NCBI RefSeq assembly: GCF_000953015.1
Contig: NZ_LN794158.1
Span: 1,690,989-1,754,988 of the forward strand
DNA: 64,000 nucleotides
Direction: 5' to 3'
Source: Candidatus Methylopumilus turicensis
GTDB taxonomy: Bacteria > Pseudomonadota > Gammaproteobacteria > Burkholderiales > Methylophilaceae
Position numbers and translations under genes: made by a program. The number at the start of each line of letters is the position of its first letter. The stretch's first letter is position 1. Shown here piece after piece: positions 19,795 through 28,618 of the stretch. Under the pieces are notes generated by a model that had not been told where the DNA came from, searched no databases, and worked only from the letters and a program-made list of their open reading frames with translations.

Positions 19795-20910
19795 ATGGAT
19801 CATAAAATACCTTCTTCTTTTTCAGGACTTGAGCATTTGGCCACTGCCGTCATATTGCTCAACGAGGCGCGTCATGTCGTTTACGCTAACCCCGGTGCTG
19901 AAGTATTGTTTGCTTTTAGCGCCAAACAAATTAGCAATTTGCCAATTTCACAAGTATTTCCTGGCTGCGAAATTCTCCACTCTGCTGTTGAAAATGCCAT
20001 GGGCACGAACAGCCCATTTCGCGAACATGAATTTTTAATCACCACCATTCGACAGCACTCACTTGCAGTGACCTGCACCGTAACACCAGTAGAGCACCCG
20101 AGTGTTTGCCTGGTCCTTGAATTTCAACAGATGGATCAGCAGCTCCGTATGGCACGTGAAGAGCGAATGCTGGTGCAACAGCAAGCTAATGCCGAGCTAC
20201 TTCGTAATTTAGCGCACGAGATTCGTAATCCGCTTGGGGGCTTACGTGGCGCAGCGCAACTTCTTGAACACGAGTTGCCACATGCGGGCCTCCGCGAATA
20301 TACGCAAGTCATTATCAAAGAAGCTGATCGTCTTCAGCTGCTGATGGATAGATTGCTGGTACCCCATCGCGTACCAAAATATGAGCCGACAAATATTCAT
20401 GAAGTCTTAGAGCGCGTCCGAAGTTTATTGCTTGCAGAGTCGCCTTCAGGTTTCTCAAAAGATGCTTTCAAAATTACCGTGCAGCGCGATTACGATACCA
20501 GCTTGCCTGAAATCATTGGTGACCGAGAAAAGCTGATTCAAGCAGTGCTCAACATTGCCAGAAATGCAGCACAAGCCATGCAAGCGAATGGCCAAAAAGA
20601 CGGCAAAATCATTTTGCGCACACGTGCAGAACGCCAAGTCACGCTTGCTAAAAAACGCTACCGTGTGGCGATTAAATTACAAATCGTCGACAACGGGCCG
20701 GGCATCCCTGCCGACATCCGCGAGCGCATTTTCTTTCCTTTAGTTTCAGGGCGTGAAGGTGGTTCCGGCTTAGGGTTAACACTGGCCCAAACTTTTATTA
20801 CTCAGCACCACGGCATGATTGAATGCGAAAGCGTACCAGGTCAAACCTGTTTTACGATTTTGCTACCGATTGAAAGCTCCGTGATGGTGGGCCATGTTAT
20901 TAAGCAATAA
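19795..20910 (+). CDS. glnL: Nitrogen regulation sensor histidine kinase NtrB
   Basis: Cytoplasmic kinase/phosphatase of the NtrBC two-component system, controlled by PII. The 371-residue protein has an N-terminal PAS domain (about 11-115), the H box LAHEIRNPLGGLRGAAQLL with phospho-acceptor His near 141, and the ATP-binding N, G1 and G2 boxes (NIARNAAQAMQ, DNGPGIP, GGSGLGLTLAQ). The ATG at 19795 lies only 2 nt past the predicted sigma-54 start; a TTG at 19837 preceded by AGGA is an alternative start that gives about 357 residues. ntrC follows after 28 bp. Confidence 0.95.
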   Translation: MDHKIPSSFSGLEHLATAVILLNEARHVVYANPGAEVLFAFSAKQISNLPISQVFPGCEILHSAVENAMGTNSPFREHEFLITTIRQHSLAVTCTVTPVEHPSVCLVLEFQQMDQQLRMAREERMLVQQQANAELLRNLAHEIRNPLGGLRGAAQLLEHELPHAGLREYTQVIIKEADRLQLLMDRLLVPHRVPKYEPTNIHEVLERVRSLLLAESPSGFSKDAFKITVQRDYDTSLPEIIGDREKLIQAVLNIARNAAQAMQANGQKDGKIILRTRAERQVTLAKKRYRVAIKLQIVDNGPGIPADIRERIFFPLVSGREGGSGLGLTLAQTFITQHHGMIECESVPGQTCFTILLPIESSVMVGHVIKQ

Positions 20911-20938
20911 ATTAAACAAATACGACTGAAGGGTCAGC

Positions 20939-22327
20939 ATGAAACCAATTTGGATTATCGACGACGACAAATCGATTCGCTGGGTGTTTGAAAAAGCATT
21001 AGCGCGGACTGAAATGGAATTCAAAACGTTCTCATCAACGCCCGAGGCTTTAAATGCGTTGAGTCATGAAACACCGCAAGTCATTGTCAGTGACATTCGC
21101 ATGCCTAATGGTTCTGGTTTGGATTTTTTACAGGTCATTAAACAACGACTGCCTGATGTACCCGTTATTATCATGACGGCTTACTCAGATTTAGAAAGTG
21201 CTGTTGCAGCATTTCAAGGCGGGGCCTTTGAATACCTTGCGAAACCATTTGATGTCGATCAAGCAATTGATGTGATCCGTCGTGCTGTTGATGAAAGCCA
21301 ACATCAAAATACAGAAGTAACGGTGGTCGAAGAAACACCAGAAATTATCGGGCAAGCGCCGGCAATGCAAGAAGTGTTTCGTGCCATTGGTCGTTTAAGC
21401 CGTTCACATGCCACCGTATTAATTAACGGAGAATCAGGCACAGGTAAAGAGTTGGTTGCAAGCGCCTTACATCGCCATAGCCCACGCGCCGACAAACCTT
21501 TTATCGCCATTAATACTGCCGCCATTCCAAAAGACTTATTAGAGTCAGAATTATTTGGTCATGAACGCGGCGCATTTACAGGCGCACAAGCCACAAGACG
21601 CGGACGCTTTGAGCAAGCAGACGGTGGTACTTTATTTTTGGACGAAATTGGTGACATGCCCTCTGATCTACAAACACGTTTATTGCGCGTGCTTTGTGAT
21701 GGTCAATTCTATCGGGTAGGGGGTCATCAACCCGTTAAAGTGAATGTGCGAATTATTGCCGCCACCCATCAAGATTTAGAGGAACGGGTAAAATTAGGGC
21801 TGTTCCGCGAAGATTTGTTCCACCGACTAAACGTGATACGACTTCGTTTGCCAGCACTCCGTGAGCGCCCAGAAGACGTGCCATTGCTCGTCAAACACTT
21901 TTTACTTCACAGCGCGACTGAATTGGGCGTTGATCCAAAACAACCTACTGTCGCAGCATTGAAGTACTTAAGCAGCATGAGTTGGAGCGGCAACGTGCGG
22001 CAACTAGAAAATGTTTGCCACTGGTTGACTGTTATGGCGCCCGGTCAAAATATTGATGTGGCTGATTTGCCACCTGAACTTAAAGAAGATGCTACAAAAT
22101 TAGCCAGCACGAACTCTTGGCAGGAAGGGCTTGCCGCTGAGGTAATAAGCGCCCTTAACCGTGGCGAACAAAATATTCTTGAATCCCGCGCAAATACATT
22201 TGAAAAAATTCTTATCACCAAAGCATTGCAGCACACTGGCGGTCGTCGTATCGAAGCCGCAACATTGCTTGGCATGGGGCGAAATACGTTAACGCGTAAA
22301 ATTCAAGAGTTGAATATTGAGGAATAG
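20939..22327 (+). CDS. glnG: Nitrogen regulation response regulator NtrC
   Basis: Sigma-54-dependent activator. The 462-residue protein has a receiver domain with phospho-acceptor Asp near 52 (VSDIRMPNG) and the conserved Lys near 102, an AAA+ domain with Walker A GESGTGKE (near 164-171), the sigma-54-contacting GAFTGA loop (211-216) and Walker [12 protein letters not shown], and a C-terminal Fis-type helix-turn-helix ([25 protein letters not shown]). Its likely targets in this window are the promoters of glnA and of its own operon. Confidence 0.97.
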   Translation: MKPIWIIDDDKSIRWVFEKALARTEMEFKTFSSTPEALNALSHETPQVIVSDIRMPNGSGLDFLQVIKQRLPDVPVIIMTAYSDLESAVAAFQGGAFEYLAKPFDVDQAIDVIRRAVDESQHQNTEVTVVEETPEIIGQAPAMQEVFRAIGRLSRSHATVLINGESGTGKELVASALHRHSPRADKPFIAINTAAIPKDLLESELFGHERGAFTGAQATRRGRFEQADGGTLFLDEIGDMPSDLQTRLLRVLCDGQFYRVGGHQPVKVNVRIIAATHQDLEERVKLGLFREDLFHRLNVIRLRLPALRERPEDVPLLVKHFLLHSATELGVDPKQPTVAALKYLSSMSWSGNVRQLENVCHWLTVMAPGQNIDVADLPPELKEDATKLASTNSWQEGLAAEVISALNRGEQNILESRANTFEKILITKALQHTGGRRIEAATLLGMGRNTLTRKIQELNIEE

Positions 22328-22463
22328 CAAAGAAACGGCTAATGATTTTCATTAGTCATCTTTAATGACTTAGGGTAGTGCTTAGTTTTACGTTGAGCGT
22401 ATTATTCATTCACCCGCTGATTCATTTAGATGAAGCGACTAAAACAACATTAGGAGAATTACT

Positions 22464-22535
22464 ATGTGGACTAAACCAGCAGCTACAGAAATGCGTTTTG
22501 GCTTTGAAGTTACTATGTACGTAATGAACAAGTAA
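22464..22535 (+). CDS. pqqA: Coenzyme PQQ precursor peptide PqqA
   Basis: Ribosomally made 23-residue peptide whose Glu and Tyr are cross-linked and excised to make pyrroloquinoline quinone, the cofactor of methanol and other periplasmic dehydrogenases. The peptide [20 protein letters not shown] has the diagnostic E-V-T-M-Y core with Glu15 and Tyr19. AGGAG lies 8 bp before the ATG. The gene stands alone between ntrC and mltA with its own terminator and no pqqBCDE nearby, so the maturation enzymes must be encoded elsewhere. Confidence 0.93.
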   Translation: MWTKPAATEMRFGFEVTMYVMNK

Positions 22536-22549
22536 TTTTTAAAGATTGT

Positions 22550-22578
22550 AAAAAAGGAGCTTAATTGCTCCTTTTTTT
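22550..22578 (+). terminator. Intrinsic terminator of pqqA
   Basis: aaaaaggagc and gctccttttt form a 10-bp stem around a 6-nt loop, ending in a T run, 15 bp after the pqqA stop. It also faces the convergent mltA gene and may work in both directions. Confidence 0.9.
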
Positions 22579-22602
22579 ATGCCTGCCACTTTTCAACTTT
22601 AC

Positions 22603-23835
22603 TTATTTAGGTAGCGGAAAATCTTTCGGTAACAATACCCAAATTTTACCTTGTTGCTTCATTGATCCTGCAGATTTACCAGCAGCATCGCCAGCGCCCC
22701 AATAAAAATCAGCACGTACTCCCCCTTTGATTGCGCCACCCGTGTCTTGTGCCATCATTAAGCGATTTAATGATTTATTGGCGATAGGTAAATTGGTCGA
22801 CAAGAAAATAGGTGCGCCTAGTGGCACAAATTTAGGATCAATTGCCACTACACGCTCAGCCAATATTGGCGAACCAAGTGCGCCGATCGGACCTGGCAGT
22901 CCTGGTGGTAACTCACGAAAAAAAACGTAGCTAGGATTAGCATTGAGTAAGTCTCGCAACTTATTGGGATTATTCCGTGACCAGTCTTTAATGCCTTGCA
23001 TTGAGGCTTTATCCGCAGTTAGCTCACCTTTTTCTATCAACAACCGCCCGATAGACTGATAGGACTGACCATTCTGATCTGCGTAACCGACGTGCATTTT
23101 TTCACCGTTATCAAAATGCACCATGCCAGACCCTTGGATTTGTAAAAAGAACAAATCAATTTGGTCATCGACCCAAACAAATTCCTTCCCTTTTAAAGGG
23201 GAATTGTCCGCTTCTATCTCGCCACGGTTGTAATAAGGAATTAACTTAGTCCCCACTACCCGACCACGTACCCGTTTGTTGGCTAGCTCAGGAAAAAGAC
23301 TAGATAACTCTACCGTGATTAAGTCATCTGGACGGGTATATAAAGGAAATCGGTATTTGTCGGTTTTAACACGACTGCCCTTAATGACAGGCGCATAATA
23401 TCCAGTAATTAAACCCGTATTCGTTCCATCTAAGTTTGTAGTGCGGTACACGGCAAAATTGTTTTTAAAATAATCAATGATGCTCTCATGAGAGGGAGTC
23501 TCTAATTTATCCGCCTCATTACAAACGGCTTGCCATGCTGGCTTAGCTTTGAGCGAGGCGCATCCTAATTTCCAAGCTGGCCATGCTTTAGTGACATCAT
23601 CTTTCGTGATTGCATCCAACTCCTGCCAATCCGCCGGTTTAAGCAGACCATAATCTGGTACTTTAATAGGTTCCGGTTTCACTTCTGCAGGTTTCAAAGC
23701 AGGAGTAGGCTGAACCGGGCAATCACAGTCAGGCTTCACGGGAGGTGTTGGCTTTACTTGGAACCGATCACAGGCATTGAGCATCATCAAACTGATCAAC
23801 AAAAATGAAAGACGCAAAATCCTTTTGTGTAGCAT
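22603..23835 (-). CDS. mltA: Membrane-bound lytic murein transglycosylase A (lipoprotein)
   Basis: Cleaves the glycan backbone of peptidoglycan to form 1,6-anhydro ends. The 410-residue protein has a lipoprotein signal with the lipobox LNAC (Cys near 22), then a proline-rich linker, the MltA domain and the C-terminal 3D domain with MAQDTGGAIKGGVRADFYWG, which contains the catalytic Asp. The ATG shares a base with the apaG stop (TAATG), so the two are translationally coupled. Confidence 0.95.
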   Translation of the reverse strand: MLHKRILRLSFLLISLMMLNACDRFQVKPTPPVKPDCDCPVQPTPALKPAEVKPEPIKVPDYGLLKPADWQELDAITKDDVTKAWPAWKLGCASLKAKPAWQAVCNEADKLETPSHESIIDYFKNNFAVYRTTNLDGTNTGLITGYYAPVIKGSRVKTDKYRFPLYTRPDDLITVELSSLFPELANKRVRGRVVGTKLIPYYNRGEIEADNSPLKGKEFVWVDDQIDLFFLQIQGSGMVHFDNGEKMHVGYADQNGQSYQSIGRLLIEKGELTADKASMQGIKDWSRNNPNKLRDLLNANPSYVFFRELPPGLPGPIGALGSPILAERVVAIDPKFVPLGAPIFLSTNLPIANKSLNRLMMAQDTGGAIKGGVRADFYWGAGDAAGKSAGSMKQQGKIWVLLPKDFPLPK

Positions 23836-24218
23836 TAATGTAAAACCCTTGGCATGGACAACGTGAAGGAAGGAATAGGAACATCAAATTGCGTACCGTC
23901 AACTGCGGTAAATTGATAAGTGCCATGCATAGTACCAACAGTGGTTGTCAGCACCGTACCACTGGCATATTCAAATGTCGCAGATGGCTGTAACAATGGC
24001 TGCTCGCCCACCACGCCGAACCCACGGACTTCTTGAACCTTTTGCTCAGCATCTGTAATCACCCAATGACGACTAATTAACTGGGCAGCTAATGTGCCTG
24101 TATTCGTGATGGTGATGTGGTAAGAAAACGCATAACGACCCGCTTGAAGATCAGACTGGTCAGGTAAAAACTCTGTTCTTACCGTCACCGAACATTCGTA
24201 ATGTTTATCAGAAGTCAT
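23835..24218 (-). CDS. apaG: ApaG/FNIII-fold protein
   Basis: Single-domain protein of 127 residues with the immunoglobulin-like ApaG fold: YAFSYHITITNTGTLAAQLISRHWVIT, GFGVVGEQPLLQPSATFEYASG and GTMHGTYQF. In other bacteria it is linked to cobalt/magnesium effects and sits beside ksgA-apaH; here it sits between thiG and mltA instead. The molecular role is not settled. It starts 6 bp after the thiG stop, so cotranscription with thiS-thiG is likely. Confidence 0.93.
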   Translation of the reverse strand: MTSDKHYECSVTVRTEFLPDQSDLQAGRYAFSYHITITNTGTLAAQLISRHWVITDAEQKVQEVRGFGVVGEQPLLQPSATFEYASGTVLTTTVGTMHGTYQFTAVDGTQFDVPIPSFTLSMPRVLH

Positions 24219-24224
24219 GGCAGC

Positions 24225-25010
24225 CTAGGTAATCAATCCAGAGGTTGGTGAGCTTGGGGTAGCTGAATAAAGTTTTTTCGCCATACGGCCCGCCAAGTAA
24301 GCTTCACGGCCTGCCTCTACAGCCTTTTTCATGGCAGACGCCATTAAAATGGGATCATTTGCACCTGCAATCGCGGTATTCATCAAAATACCTGCACAGC
24401 CAAGCTCCATTGCAATGGCTGCATCAGATGCCGTACCCACGCCAGCATCCACCAACACCGGCACGTTGGCATTTTCGATAATAATCTGAAGATTCCAAGG
24501 ATTTAAAATTCCCATGCCTGATCCAATTAATGAAGCAAGCGGCATAACGGCACAACAACCAATTTCTTCTAGCTGCTTGCAAATAATCGGATCGTCAGAG
24601 GTATAAACCATCACATCAAAACCGTCTTTAACCAACACGTCAGCTGCTTTGATCGTTTCAATCACGTTTGGGTAGAGCGTGTTTGGATCGCCAAGCACCT
24701 CAAGTTTGACCAGCTTGTGACCATCCAACAACTCACGTGCTAAACGTAAAGTGCGCACCGCATCATCCGCTGAATAACAACCAGCGGTATTAGGCAAATA
24801 AGTAAATTCTTCGGGCGGTAAATAATCGAGCAATGAAGGCTCACCTGCATTTTGACCAATATTGGTACGGCGAATTGCCACCGTCACAATTTCAGCACCG
24901 CTCGCATCAATCGCCGCACGCGTTTCAGTAAAGTCTTTATATTTACCTGTCCCCACCAATAAACGTGAGTTGTATGACTTACCTGCAATATTTAATGTGT
25001 TCATGCTCAT
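24225..25010 (-). CDS. thiG: Thiazole synthase ThiG
   Basis: Forms the thiazole phosphate moiety of thiamine from deoxyxylulose phosphate, dehydroglycine and ThiS thiocarboxylate. The 261-residue TIM barrel carries the family motifs [12 protein letters not shown] with the Schiff-base Lys region near the N-terminus (and [14 protein letters not shown] farther on), [18 protein letters not shown] and [21 protein letters not shown] at the end. It follows thiS by 15 bp. Confidence 0.96.
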   Translation of the reverse strand: MSMNTLNIAGKSYNSRLLVGTGKYKDFTETRAAIDASGAEIVTVAIRRTNIGQNAGEPSLLDYLPPEEFTYLPNTAGCYSADDAVRTLRLARELLDGHKLVKLEVLGDPNTLYPNVIETIKAADVLVKDGFDVMVYTSDDPIICKQLEEIGCCAVMPLASLIGSGMGILNPWNLQIIIENANVPVLVDAGVGTASDAAIAMELGCAGILMNTAIAGANDPILMASAMKKAVEAGREAYLAGRMAKKLYSATPSSPTSGLIT

Positions 25011-25025
25011 TTGTTTAACCTAACC

Positions 25026-25232
25026 TTAACCGCCACCGACAGCACCCACAATTTCCAATTTATCACCATTTTGCAACGGCACTTCAGCAAAGGTACTTTT
25101 GGGAACGATCTCACCATTTCGCTCAATCGCGAGACGCTTACCAACCAAACCGAGCTTCTCAACTAAAGCCGCCACCGTGGTGATTTCCGCATCAAAACTT
25201 CTAGGGTTACCGTTAATCGTGATTTGAATCAA
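25026..25232 (-). CDS. thiS: Sulfur carrier protein ThiS
   Basis: Ubiquitin-like carrier whose C-terminal thiocarboxylate donates sulfur for the thiazole ring. The protein ends in VGAVGGG, with the diagnostic Gly-Gly, and has the ThiS pattern ITINGNPRSFD...TTVAALVEKLGL. I chose the TTG at 25232, giving 68 residues and the family N-terminus LIQITINGN. A GTG at 25271 would add 13 residues that do not look like ThiS. The start is uncertain because neither has a strong ribosome binding site. thiG follows. Confidence 0.88.
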   Translation of the reverse strand: MIQITINGNPRSFDAEITTVAALVEKLGLVGKRLAIERNGEIVPKSTFAEVPLQNGDKLEIVGAVGGG

Positions 25233-25381
25233 TTGGATACTCGTCAGAAACTGCCCAAAACAATGCGGCACGTGTTTTCAAAATTAATTAGCTATTTTAC
25301 GTAGTTTGCACACCATTTGGCAAACCCAATAAATACGGTGCTCTCGCCACAAAATTGGTAAAATAACGTGCGCTTTCAATT

Positions 25382-25455
25382 GCGGGTGTAGTTCAATGGT
25401 AGAACGCTAGCTTCCCAAGCTCGATACGCGGGTTCGATTCCCGTCACCCGCTCCA
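25382..25455 (+). tRNA. tRNA-Gly (anticodon CCC)
   Basis: The cloverleaf folds with acceptor arm gcgggtg/cacccgc, D arm, T arm gggttcgattccc and a genomically encoded CCA (25453-25455). The anticodon loop ttcccaa reads CCC, decoding GGG, and the sequence closely resembles E. coli glyU. The anticodon stem ctagc/gctcg carries one mismatch at the second pair (T opposite C). A TAAAAT (25359-25364) upstream may be its -10 element. Confidence 0.95.
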
Positions 25456-25558
25456 ATTTTCCTCCATACGGAAATCCTCGTTTCTCAATTTGCCCCTCGG
25501 TTTTAAGCTAGAATACGGTATTAAGTTTTAACGTGCGTTTCACGCCAATACATACACC

Positions 25559-26386
25559 ATGAAAAATCTCATGCCACCATCAGTAATGACTTTTGCGGCC
25601 ACAGACCCAAGCAGCGGGGCGGGTTTGCAAGCAGACATTTTGACGTTTGCAAGCATCGGCTGTCACCCACTTTCTGTGGTGACAGGCATCACCGTTCAAG
25701 ATACTGTTGGCATTGAAAATGTGATGGTTTTTGATGCAGAATGGATCAACGAACAAGCACGCACTATTCTAGAAGACATGCAGGTCATGGCTTTTAAGAT
25801 TGGCATGATTGGTAGCGTAGAAAACGTGGCAGTCATCGCGGAGATTATGGCCGATTACCCTGATACTCCATTACTAATCGACCCCGTGCTTTCATCTGGC
25901 CGCGGCGACGAGCTTGCGAACGACGATGTGCAAGCTGCAATGATTGATTTGCTATTTCCACAAGCCACTTTAATTACCCCCAACAGCATCGAAGCACGTC
26001 GTTTAGCTTTCTACAATGACGACTCAGATGAAGCAGAAAATGCTTCACTAGATGAAAGTGCTCAGCGCTTATTAGATATTGGCTGTGAGTACGTTTTAGT
26101 CACTGGCACCCATGAGCGCTCGCACGAAGTGGTCAATACGCTTTATGGTGAAACTGGCCTGATTAAATCCTACAACTGGGAGCGTTTACCAGGCAGTTAT
26201 CATGGCTCTGGCTGTACGCTCACCTCAGCGATTGCCGCATGTATCGCGCATGGCCTGAGTATGGAAGAAGCGATTCTCGAAGCGCAAGAATACACATGGC
26301 AGACACTCAAAGCAGGCTTCCGTCCTGGCATGGGTCAATACATTCCTGACCGAATGTTTTGGGCACGCGACGACGAGGAAGAATAG
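25559..26386 (+). CDS. thiD: Hydroxymethylpyrimidine/phosphomethylpyrimidine kinase ThiD
   Basis: Phosphorylates HMP and HMP-phosphate to the pyrophosphate used in thiamine assembly. The 275-residue ribokinase-fold protein has the opening TFAATDPSSGAGLQADILTF, the DPVLSSGRGDELA region and the C-terminal GSYHGSGCTLTSAIAA anion-hole and catalytic Asp-equivalent loop region. It lies 9 bp before thiE, so the pyrimidine and coupling steps are cotranscribed. The thiazole genes thiSG are on the opposite side of the tRNA and divergent. Confidence 0.94.
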   Translation: MKNLMPPSVMTFAATDPSSGAGLQADILTFASIGCHPLSVVTGITVQDTVGIENVMVFDAEWINEQARTILEDMQVMAFKIGMIGSVENVAVIAEIMADYPDTPLLIDPVLSSGRGDELANDDVQAAMIDLLFPQATLITPNSIEARRLAFYNDDSDEAENASLDESAQRLLDIGCEYVLVTGTHERSHEVVNTLYGETGLIKSYNWERLPGSYHGSGCTLTSAIAACIAHGLSMEEAILEAQEYTWQTLKAGFRPGMGQYIPDRMFWARDDEEE

Positions 26387-26395
26387 TCAAAACCG

Positions 26396-27022
26396 ATGTT
26401 CAATAGCGCCAAGATTCATGGCCTGTATGCCATTACTCCCGACTCAGAAAATACTGATCAACTTTGTAAGATGGTTGAGGCAAGCATTTTAGGGGGTGCG
26501 CGGGTTATTCAATACCGCAACAAAATTGCTCAAGATGCCTTACGGATAGAACAAGCAAGCGCTTTATTAACAATTTGCCGCCAACATCAAGTCCCATTCA
26601 TCATTAACGACCACATTGAGCTTTGTTTAGCGCTCGATGCTAATGGTGTTCATATTGGCGGGGACGATGGCGACATTGCAGTTGCAAGATCGCAAATAGG
26701 GCCAGATAAAATTTTAGGAGTTTCTTGTTACGGCGATTTTAATCGCGCCCAGAAAGCGGCAGAACTTGGTGCTGACTATGTTGCCTTTGGTGCATGTTTT
26801 ACCTCCAAGACCAAACCCAATGCACCCCGCGCAGAACTTAATTTGTTTACACGAGCCCAAATTTTACAAGTCTCTTGTGTTGCTATTGGCGGCATTACAC
26901 TAGAAAATGTTGGCAGTGTCGTTGCTGCAGGCGCTTCTGCTGTTGCGGTGATTGGTGAATTATTTAATCGAGACATTCAAGAAATCGCGCCTTGCGCACA
27001 ACAATTTTCATCATTTTTTTAA
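26396..27022 (+). CDS. thiE: Thiamine-phosphate synthase ThiE
   Basis: Joins HMP-pyrophosphate and thiazole phosphate to give thiamine phosphate. The 208-residue TIM-barrel protein has [10 protein letters not shown] at the N-terminus, [32 protein letters not shown] (pyrophosphate and Mg site), [16 protein letters not shown] and [11 protein letters not shown]. Length is typical. It follows thiD and precedes hemL by 19 bp, forming a probable thiD-thiE-hemL unit. Confidence 0.95.
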   Translation: MFNSAKIHGLYAITPDSENTDQLCKMVEASILGGARVIQYRNKIAQDALRIEQASALLTICRQHQVPFIINDHIELCLALDANGVHIGGDDGDIAVARSQIGPDKILGVSCYGDFNRAQKAAELGADYVAFGACFTSKTKPNAPRAELNLFTRAQILQVSCVAIGGITLENVGSVVAAGASAVAVIGELFNRDIQEIAPCAQQFSSFF

Positions 27023-27041
27023 GCCATTGGGCATATTCATC

Positions 27042-28334
27042 ATGACATCACGTAATCAACAACTTTTTGAAAAATCACAAAAATTTATTCCTGGGGGCGT
27101 TAATTCACCCGTTCGTGCTTTCCGCTCTGTGGGTGGCACCCCAATATTTTTTAAGCGTGGCTTAGGCTCAAAATTGTGGGATGAAGATGGTAAAGAATAT
27201 ACAGATTACATTGGCTCGTGGGGGCCGATGATTTTAGGACACGCTCATCCAGAAGTGATTAAAACAGTACAAGAAGTCGCCGTGAATAGTCTTTCATTTG
27301 GCGCGCCTACGGCACGTGAATTAGACATGGCTGAAATGGTGAGCAAACTCGTCCCAAGTATGGAACAGCTCCGCCTTGTCAGCTCAGGGACAGAGGCCAC
27401 AATGAGCGCGATTCGCGTTGCGCGTGGTTTTACAGGTCGTAGTAAGATTGTAAAATTTGAAGGCTGCTACCATGGTCACGCAGATGCATTATTGGTGAAA
27501 GCTGGCTCTGGATTACTTACCTTTGGCACACCAAGTTCGGCTGGCGTTCCCTCCGAGGTTGCTGCACATACGCTGACGCTCAACTACAACGATATACCCG
27601 GTCTTGAAACGCTATTTAAAGAAATTGGCAACGAAATTGCCTGTGTAATTGTCGAACCCATTGCAGGCAATATGAACTTAATTACGCCTAGTAAAGGCTT
27701 TTTAGAAGCATTGCGTGAGCAATGTACCAAGCATGGCGCCGTGTTGATCTTTGATGAAGTGATGACAGGTTTCCGCGTAGCGCTTGGCGGTGCACAGGCG
27801 CTCTACAACGTGAAGCCCGACCTTACTACGCTTGGAAAAGTCATTGGTGGTGGCTTGCCTGTTGGCGCGTTTGGTGGACGTGCAGACATTATGCAATGCT
27901 TAGCTCCTGTTGGCCCTGTATATCAAGCAGGGACATTGTCAGGCAACCCTGTCGCAGTGGCAGCGGGCATGAAAACTTTGGAGCTCATTCAAGCGCCGGG
28001 CTTCCATGAAAAACTCACGGCAAGTGCAAAACGTTTGGTTGATGGATTAAGTCATGCGGCAAAAGAAGCGGGCATTTTATTTAGTGCGCAATCTGTTGGT
28101 GGAATGTTTGGTCTTTATTTTAGTGAAAAGGTACCCACCAGTTTCGACGAAGTCATGCAGTCTGATAAAGAAGCCTTTAACCGCTTCTTTCATGCCATGT
28201 TAGATGCTGGTTTTTACTTAGCGCCATCAGCCTTTGAGGCTGGATTTATATCTGCCGCGCATAGCGATGCTGATATTGATGCAACCATCGCTGCAGCCAA
28301 AAAAGTTTTTAGCGAGATGAAGGCTAGAAAGTAA
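27042..28334 (+). CDS. hemL: Glutamate-1-semialdehyde 2,1-aminomutase
   Basis: PLP enzyme of the C5 pathway that converts glutamate-1-semialdehyde to 5-aminolevulinate for heme. The 430-residue protein has [28 protein letters not shown], the cofactor-binding [10 protein letters not shown] and the Schiff-base Lys in [18 protein letters not shown]. The frame stays open upstream into thiE, but the ATG at 27042 ([13 protein letters not shown]) gives the family start; it has no clear Shine-Dalgarno sequence. Confidence 0.96.
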   Translation: MTSRNQQLFEKSQKFIPGGVNSPVRAFRSVGGTPIFFKRGLGSKLWDEDGKEYTDYIGSWGPMILGHAHPEVIKTVQEVAVNSLSFGAPTARELDMAEMVSKLVPSMEQLRLVSSGTEATMSAIRVARGFTGRSKIVKFEGCYHGHADALLVKAGSGLLTFGTPSSAGVPSEVAAHTLTLNYNDIPGLETLFKEIGNEIACVIVEPIAGNMNLITPSKGFLEALREQCTKHGAVLIFDEVMTGFRVALGGAQALYNVKPDLTTLGKVIGGGLPVGAFGGRADIMQCLAPVGPVYQAGTLSGNPVAVAAGMKTLELIQAPGFHEKLTASAKRLVDGLSHAAKEAGILFSAQSVGGMFGLYFSEKVPTSFDEVMQSDKEAFNRFFHAMLDAGFYLAPSAFEAGFISAAHSDADIDATIAAAKKVFSEMKARK

Positions 28335-28380
28335 CGGATTTAATTTTCTGCAAAAGCTAAGGTTTACATGCATATGTAGG

Positions 28381-28409
28381 TTGAAGCAGAGCGTTAATGT
28401 ATATAGAAT
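28381..28409 (+). promoter_or_regulatory. Promoter candidate for the gltBD leader
   Basis: TTGAAG (28381-28386) and TAGAAT (28404-28409) are spaced by exactly 17 bp and match the sigma-70 hexamers at four and five of six positions. Transcription would start near 28416 and give a leader of about 200 nt before gltB. No sigma-54 or NtrC-type site is seen here, unlike glnA and ntrBC. Confidence 0.55.
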
Positions 28410-28517
28410 TACAAGGTTTCACCGTGAAATATGTGATTAAGTTGCTTCAATTTAAGCAAATCAAGATCATATGTTAAGAATATGGATTAATTTACATTTT
28501 CCCGTGTGCTGATTGTG

Positions 28518-28559
28518 ATGAGTCTTTTCTTATCAAAAATCCAGCAACGACGGGGTTAG
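28518..28559 (+). other. Possible 13-codon leader peptide before gltB
   Basis: An ATG frame of 13 codons (MSLFLSKIQQRRG) contains two adjacent glutamine codons and stops at 28557-28559, immediately before the first base of the terminator stem. This layout resembles leader peptides of attenuated operons, and glutamine is the substrate of the downstream enzyme. No good ribosome binding site precedes the ATG, so translation is doubtful. Confidence 0.3.
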
Positions 28560-28595
28560 CGGACACCAAAACCCTCGATTTGGTGTCCGTTTTTA
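28560..28595 (+). terminator. Strong intrinsic terminator in the gltB leader
   Basis: cggacaccaaa and tttggtgtccg form a perfect 11-bp stem with an 8-nt loop, directly followed by TTTTT. It ends only about 24 bp before the gltB ATG, leaving no room for a promoter downstream. It therefore must either be read through under some condition (an attenuator) or end a separate small transcript. An alternative pairing, GGGGTT at 28552-28557 with AACCCT at 28570-28575, would compete with it. Confidence 0.85.
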
Positions 28596-28618
28596 TCAGT
28601 ACTGACGAGGGATAGGAA

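Noticed and set aside
22339..22370. Hairpins after ntrC (ctaatga/tcattag and agtcat/atgact) as a terminator
   Set aside because: The stems are AT-rich, overlap each other and lack a T tract, so termination between ntrC and pqqA is not supported.
26952..27041. Upstream extension of hemL into thiE
   Set aside because: The added residues are the shadow of thiE in another frame; the family start is at 27042.
28422..28437. parS-like palindrome (tttcac-c-gtgaaa) in the gltB leader
   Set aside because: It has an extra central base, which breaks parS spacing, and the flanks do not match. With a one-base loop it cannot form an RNA hairpin either.
28398..28478. 26-codon ATG frame early in the gltB leader
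   Set aside because: No ribosome binding site, no recognisable pattern of regulatory codons, and the start overlaps the -10 element of the proposed promoter.
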